A DNA stretch of 64,000 nt from Corticium candelabrum (GCF_963422355.1 NC_085089.1:7775052-7839051), one strand, 5' to 3'; counted from the first letter of the stretch, positions 1 to 12,913 are shown. Numbers and translations: made by a program. Notes: generated from the letters alone by a model not told the origin.

Positions 1-1400
1 AGCCTTGTGACTACAGTTCCTTTCACTGTACTCTGCAGTATCTATCAGACGAGGATGGCAGCCAAGCCAAATGTATCCAGTGATTGGTTCGACAAACATG
101 TTGTCACACGTGTCAGGAAGTCGAATAGTTTGGATGTGATCAAGTGTATGATCACTGTTTCTTTCATAAATCACCATATCAGGGCCATTGCTTGCTACTA
201 CATACAAATATCTAAAGAGCTTTTCAGTTAGTATTGAATTACACATTAAGCTTTTGGACAAAACAATAATCTGATCGATACCTCTGATCTAGTGACAGAT
301 GAATTCCATTTGGGTAAGGCAGTGACCAGGCAACCAAACGGGTTTCATTCTTCGATTCATCATGAAATGCAACAGTTGATATTGCAAATTGCAAGTATGT
401 CTCCATCTTTCGCATTAGTGGTGAATTAAAGTAGTGATCATTAGTGACATAGAACATGTCTGAACCGATTGCTTCTACATCATTGGGGGAATTGATAAGA
501 TGGTGTTGAACTTGTTGAATATGCTTCAAAGCTCCATCTTTTGGAAGATATTCAAAGATCTCAATTGCTTCACCATCACTGAGATGGTTAACCACGTACA
601 ACAGGGTACGATACTCATTTTGCCAGGAGCTGATGCCATGAGGATTAAATGAACTGCGATTAAAGCTGTTTGAGGTCAAAATGTTTAGTTTTCTTATATT
701 TGCCTCTGGATCATTGAAATTAAATAGGTAGATGTTACCATCCCGTAATGGAACATTACTGACAACATCCGATGGCTTAACATCACGAAAACCCTGCACG
801 TGCAAATATAACCATATCGATCTACCTTAATTAATATATTGCAACAACTTGTAAACTATAATTTTACTTACGCTGGAAATTAGAGCTTCACCACTGGACA
901 AAAGTACAATGTCTTCTGAGCCATTCACTTCAATTTAACAAATGGTGAATTTATAAACATTAAGGACAAAGAAACATGTACACGTGTATTGTATGTGCGA
1001 TGGATACAGGAAGCAACAGTGTGTGTCTGAGTCAGTGTTAATTGTTCGATCATGTTCAGAAATCTGACCTTGTATTATCCGACATGGTCCTGGTGACTGA
1101 TTGTAGATAGTTTTGAATACACCCATCTTGACCCTGGTCAAAAGTATTGTGCGTACTGTACCAATTACTGAAATAGTAAAGTCGTCTATATGCAATTTAT
1201 ATATCGAAAAGCAGCTAGACTACCGTAATGTTTGCTAGACAATATATGTACAGGCTATAATTCTAATAGCTAAAATTGTTGTTCGTAGTAGACTCGTTAG
1301 GTAATCAGATGACTATGAATGAACCTTACAGCGTCCACAAAGCAAACTGTGCGGTATACGCAACAACAAGAATGACTACAGCAATTACCCACAACTTCAT
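1..1400 (-). CDS. Paraoxonase/arylesterase family protein, 5' part (truncated by window edge)
   Basis: Five exons read on the minus strand at 1400-1330, 1133-1069, 927-872, 793-282 and 211-<1, all with GT-AG junctions and compatible phases. The protein opens with an uncleaved-signal-type hydrophobic segment (MKLWVIAVVILVVAYTAQFA), as in vertebrate PONs. Family motifs follow in order: NGSEDI near the calcium-binding region, NPHGIS, LLYVVNH, the NDVEAIG and YVTNDHYF block, a PNGIHLS segment, and a late VEPITGYIWLGCHP block. PON enzymes are calcium-dependent six-bladed beta-propeller lactonases/esterases, membrane-tethered or secreted. The last blade and stop codon lie outside the window. A CACGTGAC element sits about 20 bp upstream of the ATG. 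Family assignment is firm; the subtype (PON1/2/3) cannot be assigned. Confidence 0.88.
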
Positions 1401-1422
1401 AATCATCTAGAGCAAAGCAAAT

Positions 1423-1430
1423 CACGTGAC
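1423..1430. promoter_or_regulatory. CACGTGAC E-box near the PON start
   Basis: A perfect CACGTG core with the AC flank preferred by USF/MiT-family bHLH-Zip factors, just upstream of the paraoxonase ATG. The same octamer occurs twice between FUZ and EXOC5. Function is inferred from position and motif only. Confidence 0.4.
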
Positions 1431-1635
1431 TTGAATGGCATTTCCGCTAGACTGCCCACGCACTTTTTTTAGAAGACTCGTGAAGCAAGAATCCTCGACA
1501 AGAATTGTCTAGACGGTTATCTGGGTAACACTCTTAGATCTAGAAATCATTTTTATTGCTTTTAATCGTATACACGACAGTTGCAGCTCAGAAAGGAAAT
1601 CACTGAAAATCACGCGCGCATGACATCATTTTGCT

Positions 1636-1675
1636 GTTCCCCGGATGCCTCGTCACAGAAAAACATCCGGGGAAC
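1636..1675. repeat. Perfect 12-bp inverted repeat (hairpin) with 16-base spacer
   Basis: GTTCCCCGGATG at 1636-1647 is the exact reverse complement of 1664-1675. It is GC-rich in an AT-rich spacer. It could be a cruciform, a dimer binding site or a short foldback repeat; nothing distinguishes these here. Confidence 0.6.
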
Positions 1676-2066
1676 AAGGGGAAGAGTGCCTCCATCTGTA
1701 TTTAGATAAAAATAAACACTGTACAAACCGACATAAGGAATTTTTAGGGCACTTATTGTTAGATGTCACGCGGTCTGTGCAATGATTTCAATTTTGAGAC
1801 AAAATTGGTGAAGACGCCTAATCGCTTCCAGGCGGAATGTTGAAACTAGATATACATCTACAAACCCCAACTTCCGTGTCTAAAACTTTTTATAGACATT
1901 TAAATATATTAGTCACCACGCCTTGGAATTTCAACCACAACGCATAGCGTATGCATCTGGTTCGCTGCCAAGTTCCTTCAATCGTGACACACTTCCTGTT
2001 TGTATCATGTGACTAAGATATCAGGAGTAAGTGTCGACCGAGTTCCGTGCAGTCTATCGATCGATC

Positions 2067-5000
2067 ATGTCAGCGAAGGTTGTGTGTGTGTTGTTGTTGC
2101 TCGTCGTCTCTACGACGCTAGCCCGTCCGACAGTAGACGACGCTCCAATTCTGGACAACGATCTCATCGATGAAGTCAATCAGCACGGCAAGTAAGGCAA
2201 CAACATGGCCACACGTCACTACAGGCACGCAGACGTGCGTATTGTTCGCTTGTGATTAGGTGGCGTGCTGGCCTCAACAAGCAGTTTTTCAATATGACCG
2301 TCCGCGACGCTCGCTGCCTAGCGGGAACGTTCATCGAGTCTTCTGACGACTTCACGCTGCCCGTCAAATCGTCATACGGAAATGTGGAACTCCCGGAAAC
2401 GTTCGATGCTAGAAGCAAATGGCCCAACAGCATTCATGGTATTAGAAATCAGGTAAGTAGACTACTGAGAAGTTCATCATCTACGTCATGTGCGTTGTTG
2501 GTCAGATGCGTTTGTGCTTCCGTTAGGCTCAGTGTGGGAGCTGTTGGGCGTTTGCGGCCACAGGTCGGTTTGTCATAGTCACATGACGCGTGTTTCGGTG
2601 GCTTCTTGTGCGATATGTTGTTTGTCGTTTTCAGAGGCGCTGTCCGACCGATTTGCGATTGAATCCGACAACAAAATCAATGTCGTTCTGTCTCCGCAGC
2701 AGTTGGTGTCATGTGATACCAAAGATGGAAATATGGGTTGCGGTGGTGGTTATCCTCTTAAGGCTTGGCAGTATATGATGTCTAGTGGGTAAGTGACGGC
2801 TGGCTATGTAACTTAACATTGACAGTACTTGTAGGATACTCGTTTTAAAGAAGTGTTGAGTTTACTCACATAATAACAGTCCTTTAATTAAGTTCAGGTG
2901 TTGGCCCATTTTGCAAGTGAAGAAAACGGTTTAGTAGCCAGTAAAGAAGCTTGTCAGCCAGCCTAGTTGTCTGAATGGCTAGGGTAATATATGCTTTTCT
3001 ATCACTCAGTTTCTGATGGAGAAACAGCAGCACAGGCAATGTGATACACTCATTATATGCTAACGACCTAACCATAGTGGTTTCTTGTGTAAAGTATATA
3101 TGCAACTCACATGTGCAATGCATGTTGTAGACTGTGATAAAAAATACCCCGAGTATGTCTTGACATCTATCTATCTATACTACTATATAAAATCGGCGGT
3201 GTTTGTATATATGTATAAGTTCGATAGCCGGCTAGACCGGATCACCCACGAGGCTAAAATTTGGGGTACAGGCGTAACTCGACATGGGTAAGAACATGGG
3301 CAGGGTGGCGTCATCTTTCAGCTTTTTCAGTCGGGTCCCCTTTTTGGGGGTGCATCGTACAACTACATGATAGTGCTGTTCACCGTTCAAGAAGGAAACT
3401 GAATGCCCCTGATAGACTCAATTTGAAGAAAGTTTCTGTTACGTTAATTCAATCTCATGGCATAGTTTTGTTTTCTACTCACTAAGAGTGCAATGCTCAC
3501 TTTCAATATCCATTGTTTGTTCACATGCCATTGTTACGTCACAATGCTATAGCTATCCAGCAGTCCCATCAGACTGCGTTATTTGAGCAAGCTGTTGTTG
3601 ATTTGTTTATCTTAAACATCAAACTACATTCAAAGCAAAAACATAAGAGTTCCGAAAAGAAATATTGTTTAGTGCATATGTATAGGTTGGAAACGTGCTG
3701 AGTATATTCTAAAATATCTCAGGAGAACCCGCGTCTACTCGCGTGCATTGGATAACATCAAACTACATCCAGAGCAAAGACATAGAGGTCCACTTAGTAA
3801 TGGTCAGTACGTATATAGGAGGACACGCCTCCACTCACAAGCGAATTACTCTGCAACGGCTCATCGTACCTCCACCAAATTAAGCTGACCTCGGACGGTA
3901 TGCACGGAGCGTGTCGTTTATTACCGGCAACGTCAAAAACGACAAGATATTTTTGTGTAGGATATCTGGGTATTTAGAAATACGCCTACCTTTGGTTTTT
4001 CCGAGTACACTCGCCGAATACCTACCACATTCGATACGCCTGTTTCCTGCAACGGCAGCAACGTCTTCAAAGTGATAACATCCAATGGGACTGTTGAAAT
4101 GGCTCCGAGAAGACTCACTGAAGAGATGTGTGACTGCATTTGCACTGAATCCAACCTACACGTTTCCTGCACCGAGCGCTAAACTGGGAGTGTGAACACA
4201 TCACAGAGAGCAAACAGTGCACTAAATCATGCCTGCCTGCATGTCAAGCTACTGCATGTATCCTATGGGTGAGTAAGAAACTGCATGTGACTTTCAAATT
4301 TCTGTTGTTCAGATATAGATCTCTGAACGGGAAAGTCACTGCAAATTTCTGGGAATATGACACTTGGTTAAGTTTTCACTTGTCTTCAAGGGGATATTAA
4401 CTAACTAGCACATTCCAGTTTATTCAAACACACATGTCCACACCAGTCATTTGAACTGAATCCTCACAGGGAGTGTGTCGATTTCTACCAAGAAATTGCA
4501 CATGACGTGTCTGCACACGCTCAAACTGACTCTTCCATCATAACACTACAGTACTCTGCACGTACGAAGGACGGGTCATGTATCTAGTATACAATATAAT
4601 CGTGAATCTCCGTAGACCTTGCTTCAAAAGCAAATGTGCAAATTGTTTGATCTTTAGTTTTGCTATGTATATGTTTTGTATTGTGCAAGAATTCAAAAGA
4701 AGTCGCCACCTGGTCTCCCACAAGTGATATTCAAGCACAAGTTTACTTGGTTTCCTGTCTGTGTATAGCATTATTTAAGCAGCCTAATGGATACAGAAAT
4801 TGTGTTCTCGTCTGGAGAGAACTTTCCCTTTATGGGGGCAGCATCCTTTGACGTGGACATTGATGGTGATGCTAATGCTCGAGTAGTATTTATTGGTAGT
4901 ATTTATTTGTAAAATTATTATTTAATTAATTTTAACTTAATAAATATATTTATTGCACTTACAGACACTTAATTGAATATATATTACTAGAATAAATAAA

Positions 5001-6297
5001 TATTAAAGTTATTATTAGTATTTATTTCTATTTCAGCGACAGCGTTAGCATGGTGAACCAGGGTTAGTTGTCATCTAAAAATTTAGTTGCTATGGTCATT
5101 AAAATAGTTGCCACGTAGAGGGCTGATGTCATACCTTTGTGTCTCTTGTCAATCATAACTTTTTCACTTGTTTGTCCAGATCTTCTGAATAGAAAGAGAG
5201 ATGAACTGGGTCATCTTGAACTGTGCCGTTCCTGATTAGATGATGAAATCTTAGCTCATGCATTGTTATCACTAGGAAAGCAAAATTGTCAATTCTTTCT
5301 TACTGCTTTCAGTGTGTGAACATAGTGGAAGCCCTTCCATCGATGAATAATTTATCATGTTATTCTAACAAATAGTTTATACTTGAAACACGTTTTGCTG
5401 TAGCAAGACTTAAGTATTTTAGTAGAAGGCGACTTTATGATTGGCTTTTAGGAAATTTCTGTAGCTTACTTTTCTCCAGTAGGTTTGAATGGAATGAGTT
5501 TTGCCACTATTTTAATTAAATTTGGTTATTGCCTGGAACATAGTAGCTCATGACTTCTTGTAATGAATAGTTTGATGAAAATAGTAATTATTGGGGATTT
5601 GTTAATTTGATTAATTCAATGTTTGGAATAACGACAAATCTTGATGTTATGTAGGGTTGTATCGGATGACTGTTATCAATATACAAGTGGTAATGGGAAC
5701 AGTGGAGAGTGCCTTCTGTCAGGATCTAATAATTGTCCTAGTGGGTCTGGATCATCTAAGCTTTACCACGCTGCCAGTGCTTATCGCGTGGAGGCAACAA
5801 TGACAGCAATCATGGAGGAGATTTATGACCATGGTCCAGTAGAGGCTGCATTTATGGTGTATCAAGACTTCTATTCCTATAAAAGCGGAGTCTATGAGCA
5901 CTTTGCCGGTGGTTTGGTTGGAGGTCATGCTGTAAAGATCATTGGATGGGGAACTGAAGATGGAACACCATACTGGGTATGAGGAGCTTAGCCCAATGTA
6001 TTAGTGACTACAAAGTTAGAGTTGATTGTCTGTTGTATTACAGTTGATTGCTAATTCGTGGGGAACCAGCTGGGCTGATTTGAATGGTAATAATGATTAG
6101 TAATCAGTATTTTGAATTGATTAAAATAGTCTGCTACTTCTTGTGTCTTGTAATGGTATAGTTGTGCTTGATTATTTGAGTCCTTCCATGGTAGCTAAGA
6201 ACTTTTTGTGCCTGTAGGTTTCTTCATGATGAAGCGTGGTGTAAATGAGTGCGGTATTGAAAGTAGAATTGTGGCTGGTCTTGCCAAAACTTCTTAG
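2067..6297 (+). CDS. Cathepsin B-like cysteine protease (papain family C1A)
   Basis: Seven exons: 2067-2191, 2260-2452, 2527-2563, 2635-2788, 5655-5976, 6044-6086 and 6218-6297, giving 317 residues in consistent phase. Domains in order: a signal peptide (hydrophobic VCVLLLLVVSTTLA), a short cathepsin B-type propeptide (WRAGLNKQFFN) and the mature enzyme. The nucleophile Cys sits in QCGSCWAF (exon 3), followed by the GCGGGYP motif, the catalytic His in GGHAVKIIGWG and the Asn in ANSWGTSW. The family works in lysosomes or is secreted. Oddity: between the CDTKDG block and the MAEIY-equivalent (MEEIYDHGPVE), cathepsin B normally carries an occluding loop with a His-His pair that gives dipeptidyl-carboxypeptidase activity. 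Here that stretch is rich in Gly, Ser and Asn and has no His-His pair, so mainly endopeptidase behaviour is expected (inference). Intron 4 is 2.9 kb and holds repeat debris. Confidence 0.92.
2789..5654 (+). other. Long intron 4 of the cathepsin B-like gene, with mobile-element debris
   Basis: No exon recognised. It contains a Helitron-like 5' terminus at about 3174 and a direct repeat of about 40 bp (about 3612-3655 and 3748-3792, sharing the core ACATCAAACTACAT). The stretch from 4870 to 5640 is AT-rich. Confidence 0.55.
3174..3300 (+). mobile_element. Helitron-like 5' terminus (non-autonomous, 3' end not located)
   Basis: The sequence begins TCTATACTACTATATAAAA and is preceded by A, matching the usual Helitron 5' end (TC, inserted after A). 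It runs into a block containing CTAGACCGGATCACCC and CTAAAATTTGGGGTA, similar in style to the subterminal region of animal Helitrons. A CTRR end with an upstream hairpin was not found with confidence, so the 3' boundary is open; the end given covers only the recognised part. Confidence 0.45.
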
Positions 6298-6652
6298 TTT
6301 GCTGACTCTGGACAATGGGTTCATGTGTTCTGTGTGCGAACGCTGTTTAGGTTATTGATGTGTATTGATACTATTCGAATTCATGTATGGTTGTCAGTAG
6401 ATGAAAGTATTATGTATCGGTGTTTTATGACCAATGCTACACTGCAGTAGTTATGAAAATGTTTTAGTGAGTGGGAAATTAAGTTGCTGTGTCAGTTGAA
6501 GACCACTCTGATTGATTGGTTGTTTGCAATAGGTGCAGTGGTAGTATTGCGTAATCATCTGGGATATCCGGGAATTGGGCAGAATCCCGGATCCTTGCCT
6601 TCGCATGGCTCGCGTGTACCGGCGTCTTTAATTAATTAACTGCAAGACGCCA
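6298..6652. other. Spacer between cathepsin B-like stop and PNPase start
   Basis: About 355 bp with no recognised gene. It should hold the 3' UTR of the protease and the promoter of the PNPase gene. A TTAATTAATTAA run lies just upstream of the PNPase ATG. Confidence 0.6.
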
Positions 6653-7653
6653 ATGATTCATAAGCTGTGGCGAGGTTCGTCGCTACTGCGTTTTAGAAAT
6701 GCACGTGGCCGCTTGTGGAGATCAAGTAGCACGTCAATTGAAGTGGAAGTTGGCGGAAGGTAGTGGGTCTCCGTTAGGTGATGGAGAATTGACGTCACGT
6801 GGTGTGTTTCTGGCGTAAACTTAAATTTAGAAATATTACTTTTACGACGGGAAGACTAGCAAAACTTGCAGATGGAGCGGTAGATGTGCAAGTTAGTAAC
6901 AACTATGTGACATCTGGGATATTGTGTGCAGCTCCATGGTTGCTCATATATTCATAGATTGGACACACTTCCGTTTTGGTGACAGCAGTCAGCTCTATGG
7001 ACAGGATGAGTAGTCACGATTCTATTGCTCTTAGGGTAATTAATGGAAGAAGTTAATTGATAATTAATGGTTTTGAAATCAACATGTTGTATTATCTCTG
7101 CACTACATTCTAATCTTGCTTTCATGACAGTAAGATATAGCTAGGAGTTATGTGCTGTTGTGTTAGGTAGACTACCGAGAAAAGGCAGCTGCAGTCGGTC
7201 GAATACCAGGAACCTTTTTTCGACGTGAAATGAGAGCTGGCAGTAGGGAAGTTGTGACAGGCAGAGCTATTGGTAAGCATAGTATTGCTTCAGACTGATT
7301 CTTTGAACATGTGAGCTGCATGTTATTGCATAATGATGTATGACATTTGTTAGATCGATCTGTTCGACTACAATTTCCTGTGGGATATTTGTATGATACT
7401 CAGGTTCTGACACTCTGGTGTTTTTTATTGCACTCTCATTCTCATTTGTCACGGTCTATTGCAGATTATTGGCAGTCCATTGTCTGTAGATGATGTCAAT
7501 GATCCAGATGTATTAAGCATTAATGGTGGTAAGTAGAAAATGAGACATAAATGCTGTTGCTTGGATTTTGTTTGTGACCAACTTGTGTACTGTGTGACAG
7601 AATCATTAACAATTTTTTCTTTGCTATATACATATAAATAGAGCAACAAGACC

Positions 7654-7716
<63 letters not shown>

Positions 7717-7735
7717 ACAGTGACACACACACATA

Positions 7736-7816
<81 letters not shown>

Positions 7817-10800
7817 ACAGTGACACACACACACACTTTTAATATTATTGTTAATAAGCTCATAAATTTAGTCGATATTTTAGTGAGCAAGGCAATGGAA
7901 AGAGTTAGATTTTATTTCCATTATAGCATCTGCTGCATTGACGATTTCTGATATTCCTTGGAATGGCCCTGTTGGTGAGCAAGAATTGTTGGAGTAGTTG
8001 GAAGTGTTTATTTACATTTATGTGGCATGTAGGTGCAGTACGACTTGCACAGAATGACAGTGGTGTAATCATCAACCCAACAAACAAGGAGGTAAAGTCA
8101 TACGTGATGTTTAATATTGTTGAAGGTATGATGTGTTTTATTTGGTTGTTGTCAGCTGCTGGAAAGCAATCTTGACTTACTTGTAGTCAGTACAAGTGAC
8201 AGGATTGGTAAGCTGCCTTGTTGGCAAACATGTCAATATTTTTTATACCACGTGGAGCAATAGCATTCGTCATGATTTGTGTTTACTCACCAGATTGTAT
8301 ACCACCTGTCTATTTGTCCATTTATGTTTGTAAAGTTACAATGATGTTGTACCTTAATATTTGTACACAGAGAAACACACAATGTGGGTTGTATCTGTAC
8401 GTTTCTGCCTTTTTTGCAGTAATGCTTGAAGCAATTGCTTCTGAAGTAGATCAAGAGGCATTTTATGAGGCAATAGAACTTGGATATCAAGAAGTTGGTG
8501 TGATGTCATATATTACTTTGCTGCGATGTTGCTATTTAGTGTTTGTATAGGGGCAGAAAATAGTGAAGGCCATAAATGAGCTTCGTCAGTTAGTTGGTAA
8601 ACCAAAAAGAACTTACCAAGTAGCTGAAATTAAAATGAAAATGCAACAAGAAGCCATTCGGTAAGTGACAGTAACTTGGTAGGTGTGAGACACAGAAAGT
8701 ATTGAAAATGAGTTGTGGGTAGTCGATACAGCGAGCAGGTGCTAGATATTCTCACTGATACTTCAAAGAGGAAGGTTTAGCATTTACTGTGTTTGGTTTT
8801 GTTACCTACCGATTCTTGCAATTGTGACAGATTGAAAGCCAGCGGTCTGTCCAGCCCCTAAGAGAACGGGCAGTTCATCAACTTCAAGGTAACCAATGTA
8901 TCAGCATTATATACGTTGACTGTATGATATGATTATCTTTTTTCTAGAGTTGTTTCCAACTGCAACTCCTGAGTGGGCAGAGAGTGCCTTTTTTCATGTC
9001 ACTCGATACTGTCTTCATGAAGTTGTATTGAACCGAAAGACAAGGTGATTTAAGAGAAACTTTGTTAAGACATGAATGCTCACTAAAGTTTTAGGTTTGA
9101 TGGACGTGGCTTCTCTGACCTGAGGCCAATGGGCTGTGAAGTGAACTTGAAGCAACCGTTACATGGCTCTTGTATGTTTCAGAGAGGAGAAACACAAGTA
9201 AGGCAAAATGATTGTAAACAGGGTTTCATGGTCATCCAAACATCTAAACTTTATTTTATCTGTTCATTAATAGAATAAAGTTTTGAAATGAAACAGTTGG
9301 TTATAGTCACTGAAATCATTTTTTTTGTTAAAATTTTGTCAAACTCTGGCAACATCTTAGGGACGTGCTCTACATGTTTTAGATGAATGATGTAGAGCTG
9401 CATGGTGAGATGCTTCTTCATTTTGTGTTTGAAAACATTAGTAGAATTATGAATTTATATCTGTTGATGCTACTAGACATTTTGTAGAACTGTGTTGATC
9501 TGACTGCTTATTTGTAATTAATTAACTGTTAATTAAATGTAAGTTATTTGATGCATTTGACCAGACCCCTTTTGTGATGGAAAGTTAATTAACATGATAC
9601 TGTATTACACAGTGAATGTTACAGGTACTTACTACTGTAGCTCTTGGCTCTGCAAGATCAGCTCTGAAAACCGAACTTATGGAGGCAGCCATGGGGTTTG
9701 TTACATTATTAACATTTAGTTTATTAGTAAGCTATTCTGAATTCCCTGTTGGTTAGAGGTGCAAAAGAAGAAGCTTTTATTTTACATTACGAGGTACTGA
9801 GTAGTTTAGAATCTGTACTATAGCAGTACATATCAGCTGTTTATGCAAAGTTTCCACCGTTTTGCAACAATACAATTGGACCTGTTATGCAACACAACAG
9901 AAGAGAAATCGGCCATGGTTTGACATTTATTCATTGTTTAATTAGATTTTTGTAAATGCATTGAAGGGTATCTTTGTAGGTAATTTGGCCGAGAGAGCAC
10001 TCTTACACGTTGTGCCTGACGAGTTTCCTTTTACAATACGATTGTCAGCTCAAGTTCTAGAGTCTAATGGTATAGAGAAGTGTTTGGCCTAATTGTGGCT
10101 TGTGACTTAAGCTGAGATGAATGTGTGTATTTTAGACTCATTATGACTTGTAACGAATTTTTATTTTATTGGTAGTGAATTGATTAATTAATTAAAGCAA
10201 ATGATATCTGTATCATTTCCACTTTCTGTTGGATGTTTCAAGTCATTGCTCTCACGTCCTCATTTTTGGTTATCGTAGGGTCTAGTTCTATGGCCACAGT
10301 GTGTGCAGGCAGTTTGGCTCTTATGGATGCTGGTGAGAGATTACGGGCATGGACAATTAAGCAGACATTTTGCAATCTAAAATTGGTGTGTGTTGCGTAG
10401 CTGTCCCTGTATCTAATGCTGTTGCTGGTGTTGCTTGTGGTTTGGTCTGTAAAGAGTCAGATAATGGTGATATTGAGGAGTTCAAGTTATTGACTGACAT
10501 CACAGTAGGTGTTGTGTATGACTGACACGACAACTGGTGGCTGATTGATTGTTTAAGGGTATAGAAGATGGTCTAGGAGACATGGATTTTAAGGTGGCTG
10601 GCACAAGACATGGAATTACAGCCTGCCAGGTGCTGAACAACAACAGATTAGGTACATACAACGTTTAATTAATAGATATGTCACGTTGTAGCTAGATATA
10701 AAGCGAATCAAAGGAGTGACTTTACCGATTATCAAAGAATCTCTCATAGCTGCCACAGGTATTGATTCTAGTTCAATTTATTTTAGATGTGGCTCTATAA

Positions 10801-11429
10801 TGCAATACATTTCTTGCAGCTGCTCATCAAGAAATTTTAGATGTTATGGACAAGACGCTGAGTGAACCAAGACCTGAGGGGAGGGACAATAGGCCAATCT
10901 ATGGTATTAGTGATCAAAGCTTTTGTGGAGTTTGCTTTCAGTTAACCACAATGGGGATTTACAGAGATTATTAACATTCCTTTAGCCAAGAGAGGTAGGT
11001 TTATTGGCGTTGGTGGTCACAATCTCCGGAAATTGCACAAAGATCTTGGTTAGTGTTGTCCTGAATGCGTTGCTATTTACTTTGTAATTTGAACTGTGGC
11101 TTGTTTGTAGGAATAGAAATAGATAGTATTGATGAAACCAGGTTTAGTTTGTTTGCTAGAACACAAGATGTGATGGATGAAGCAAAGCAGTGGATCAATA
11201 ATGTGCTAAAGGACTTTGATGTATGGCAATTGTAATGTGTTTGTCTTTATCAATTAATTAAGATTTAGAAAAGGAGTTCGTATGATGTATTGACTTGTGG
11301 TTGATCATTGCGTTTTCTTGTAGTTTCCTGAGCTTAAACCTGGAGTTGTAAAATCGGTGAAGATTGTAGAACTAAGGTACGGTCTTATGGTACGGTGTTT
11401 ATGTAAGATTTGTATGTTTGTTTGTATTA

Positions 11430-11469
<40 letters not shown>

Positions 11470-11502
11470 TTGTTTGTCTGCCTGTCTGTTTGTTTGTATG
11501 TA

Positions 11503-11546
<44 letters not shown>

Positions 11547-11976
11547 CATCTGTCTGTCTGTTTGTGTGTTTGTATTTGTGTTTGTTTGCTTTTGTTTGTG
11601 TATTCGTGCTGTGTGTTTAGTATTAGTTTGTAGACATAGCAACTAACATTTTATTAATAATTGAAGAGACTATGGCGTTATGGTGGAGTTGTTTCCTGGT
11701 ATGCAACCTGTTTTACTTCATGTTACACAGATGGACCACTATCGAGTAAGTTGGCAGATCAGTCTTTGTATGTTAATATTATTGATGCTTTTGTCATTGC
11801 AATGACAGATTTATCATCCTTCTGAGCTTGGATTTCAAGTTGGTCAAATTATTGATGTGAAATACATGGGGCGCGACCCAATCACAGGAAAACTAAGGAT
11901 ATCCAGAAAAGCAGCTCTTCCATTACCAAAACAAAATGGAATACCCATGACAAGACCACTATCTTTCAAAACATAA
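6653..11976 (+). CDS. PNPT1: Polyribonucleotide nucleotidyltransferase 1, mitochondrial (PNPase)
   Basis: About 29 short exons can be chained by frame and GT-AG sites. The N-terminus ([20 protein letters not shown]) is Arg-rich and lacks acids, as expected for a mitochondrial presequence. Domains in order: first RNase PH core ([20 protein letters not shown], about 7.2 kb; [17 protein letters not shown]), helical linker (8.4-8.9 kb), second RNase PH core ([52 protein letters not shown] carrying the conserved catalytic Asp residues), KH domain with a GVGG loop (about 11.0 kb), and a C-terminal S1 domain (11.3-11.97 kb, with [11 protein letters not shown]). The enzyme degrades RNA 3'-5' by phosphorolysis as a trimer in the mitochondrial intermembrane space/matrix. 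An AATAAA lies at 12078-12083. The start was chosen because it gives both the presequence and a frame into the first core. Confidence 0.93.
7652..7837. repeat. (CA)n microsatellite in a PNPT1 intron
   Basis: Long CA tract interrupted by three ATACACACAGTGACAC-type units. Apparent Cys-Val and Thr-His reading frames across it are artefacts of the dinucleotide repeat. Confidence 0.95.
11425..11620. repeat. (CTGT)n tetranucleotide repeat in a PNPT1 intron
   Basis: Pure CTGT runs with TTTG variants between the exon ending KIVELR and the exon starting DYGVMVE. Open frames here are repeat artefacts. Confidence 0.92.
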
Positions 11977-12077
11977 ATAAGATATTATTGTCACATCACC
12001 TACCTTTTATCCTTTTGATTTCTGGATGCTATCACCCAGAAGTCAAAAGGGGAGAAACTAGTTTCACAAAACTATTA

Positions 12078-12083
12078 AATAAA
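12078..12083 (+). terminator. AATAAA polyadenylation signal of PNPT1
   Basis: Canonical AATAAA about 100 bp after the PNPT1 stop codon. Confidence 0.6.
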
Positions 12084-12837
12084 ACATGTATGTGTAGATT
12101 GTTTCCAGTTTAACACAATTTAACCACCAAGAGATTTTGTTTAGGCTCATTGAAGTGTTTAGTACTCGTAGTGGATGATCTGAAGGTTCATTGCTATATC
12201 CACTTTATCATTCACTTGTCACAATGGAATCAACATTTTGACTAAGTGACCACCAATTAATATTTAGTGTTCTACTCAAAGCATGAATTTCTGTAGAAGA
12301 TATCAGGTTGGTAATCAGACTTCAATGATAAGCAACAGAGAAACAGCAAGACGGTAAGCTAAAACGAGAAAATGGTGCAAACTGTGGTCAAACAGAACTT
12401 CAAACGCATCTACACTGGATCTTCATTCCATGCAGCATGTGTAGTAGAGTGTGTCGCAAAGAACCAGCTCTCTTGTAATTGGAATTGAAATTACTATATG
12501 AAATCAAATTGTTTTTAATTACCACCATTGAAAATTATGCAAACTGTTTTACAAATTTGAGTTTCTCCATACTTCGGAAAACTTAGCATTATGTTAATGG
12601 AAGTTGCCGTAACTACACAGTTTTGAGTTTTATTATGTCACTAGCTCACCATCCTGTTCTCTGCACAGGCAAATTGGCTATTAATATTACTAATGGTTAG
12701 TAAATTTCTATTATTAGTTGTTGGTAGTTAATTAATTTATCGTTGTATGCATGTATTCATGAAGTATATCTCATTCACCCCGTTATAATTTATTATGAAG
12801 TGTATCTCTGAAGAAATTTGTTCAGAGGTATATTCCG

Positions 12838-12913
12838 TTCAATGATATCCTGTTCAATGATATCCTGTTCAATGATATCCTGTTCAATGATATCCTGTTC
12901 AATGATATCCCGT
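12838..12913. repeat. 15-bp tandem repeat, five copies
   Basis: The unit TTCAATGATATCCTG is repeated in register five times with a C change in the last copy. Each unit carries the palindrome GATATC. Confidence 0.92.

Larger units (their letters stand above)
1401..2066. other. Divergent intergenic region between paraoxonase and cathepsin B-like
   Basis: No coding potential recognised. It must hold the promoters of both flanking genes. It contains a 12-bp perfect inverted repeat (1636-1647 with 1664-1675) and a TGACATCA CRE-like site at about 1621. Confidence 0.6.

Noticed and set aside
7449-7951. Long frames of alternating Cys-Val or Thr-His
   Set aside because: They arise wholly from the (CA)n microsatellite; the real PNPT1 exons around it are in other positions.
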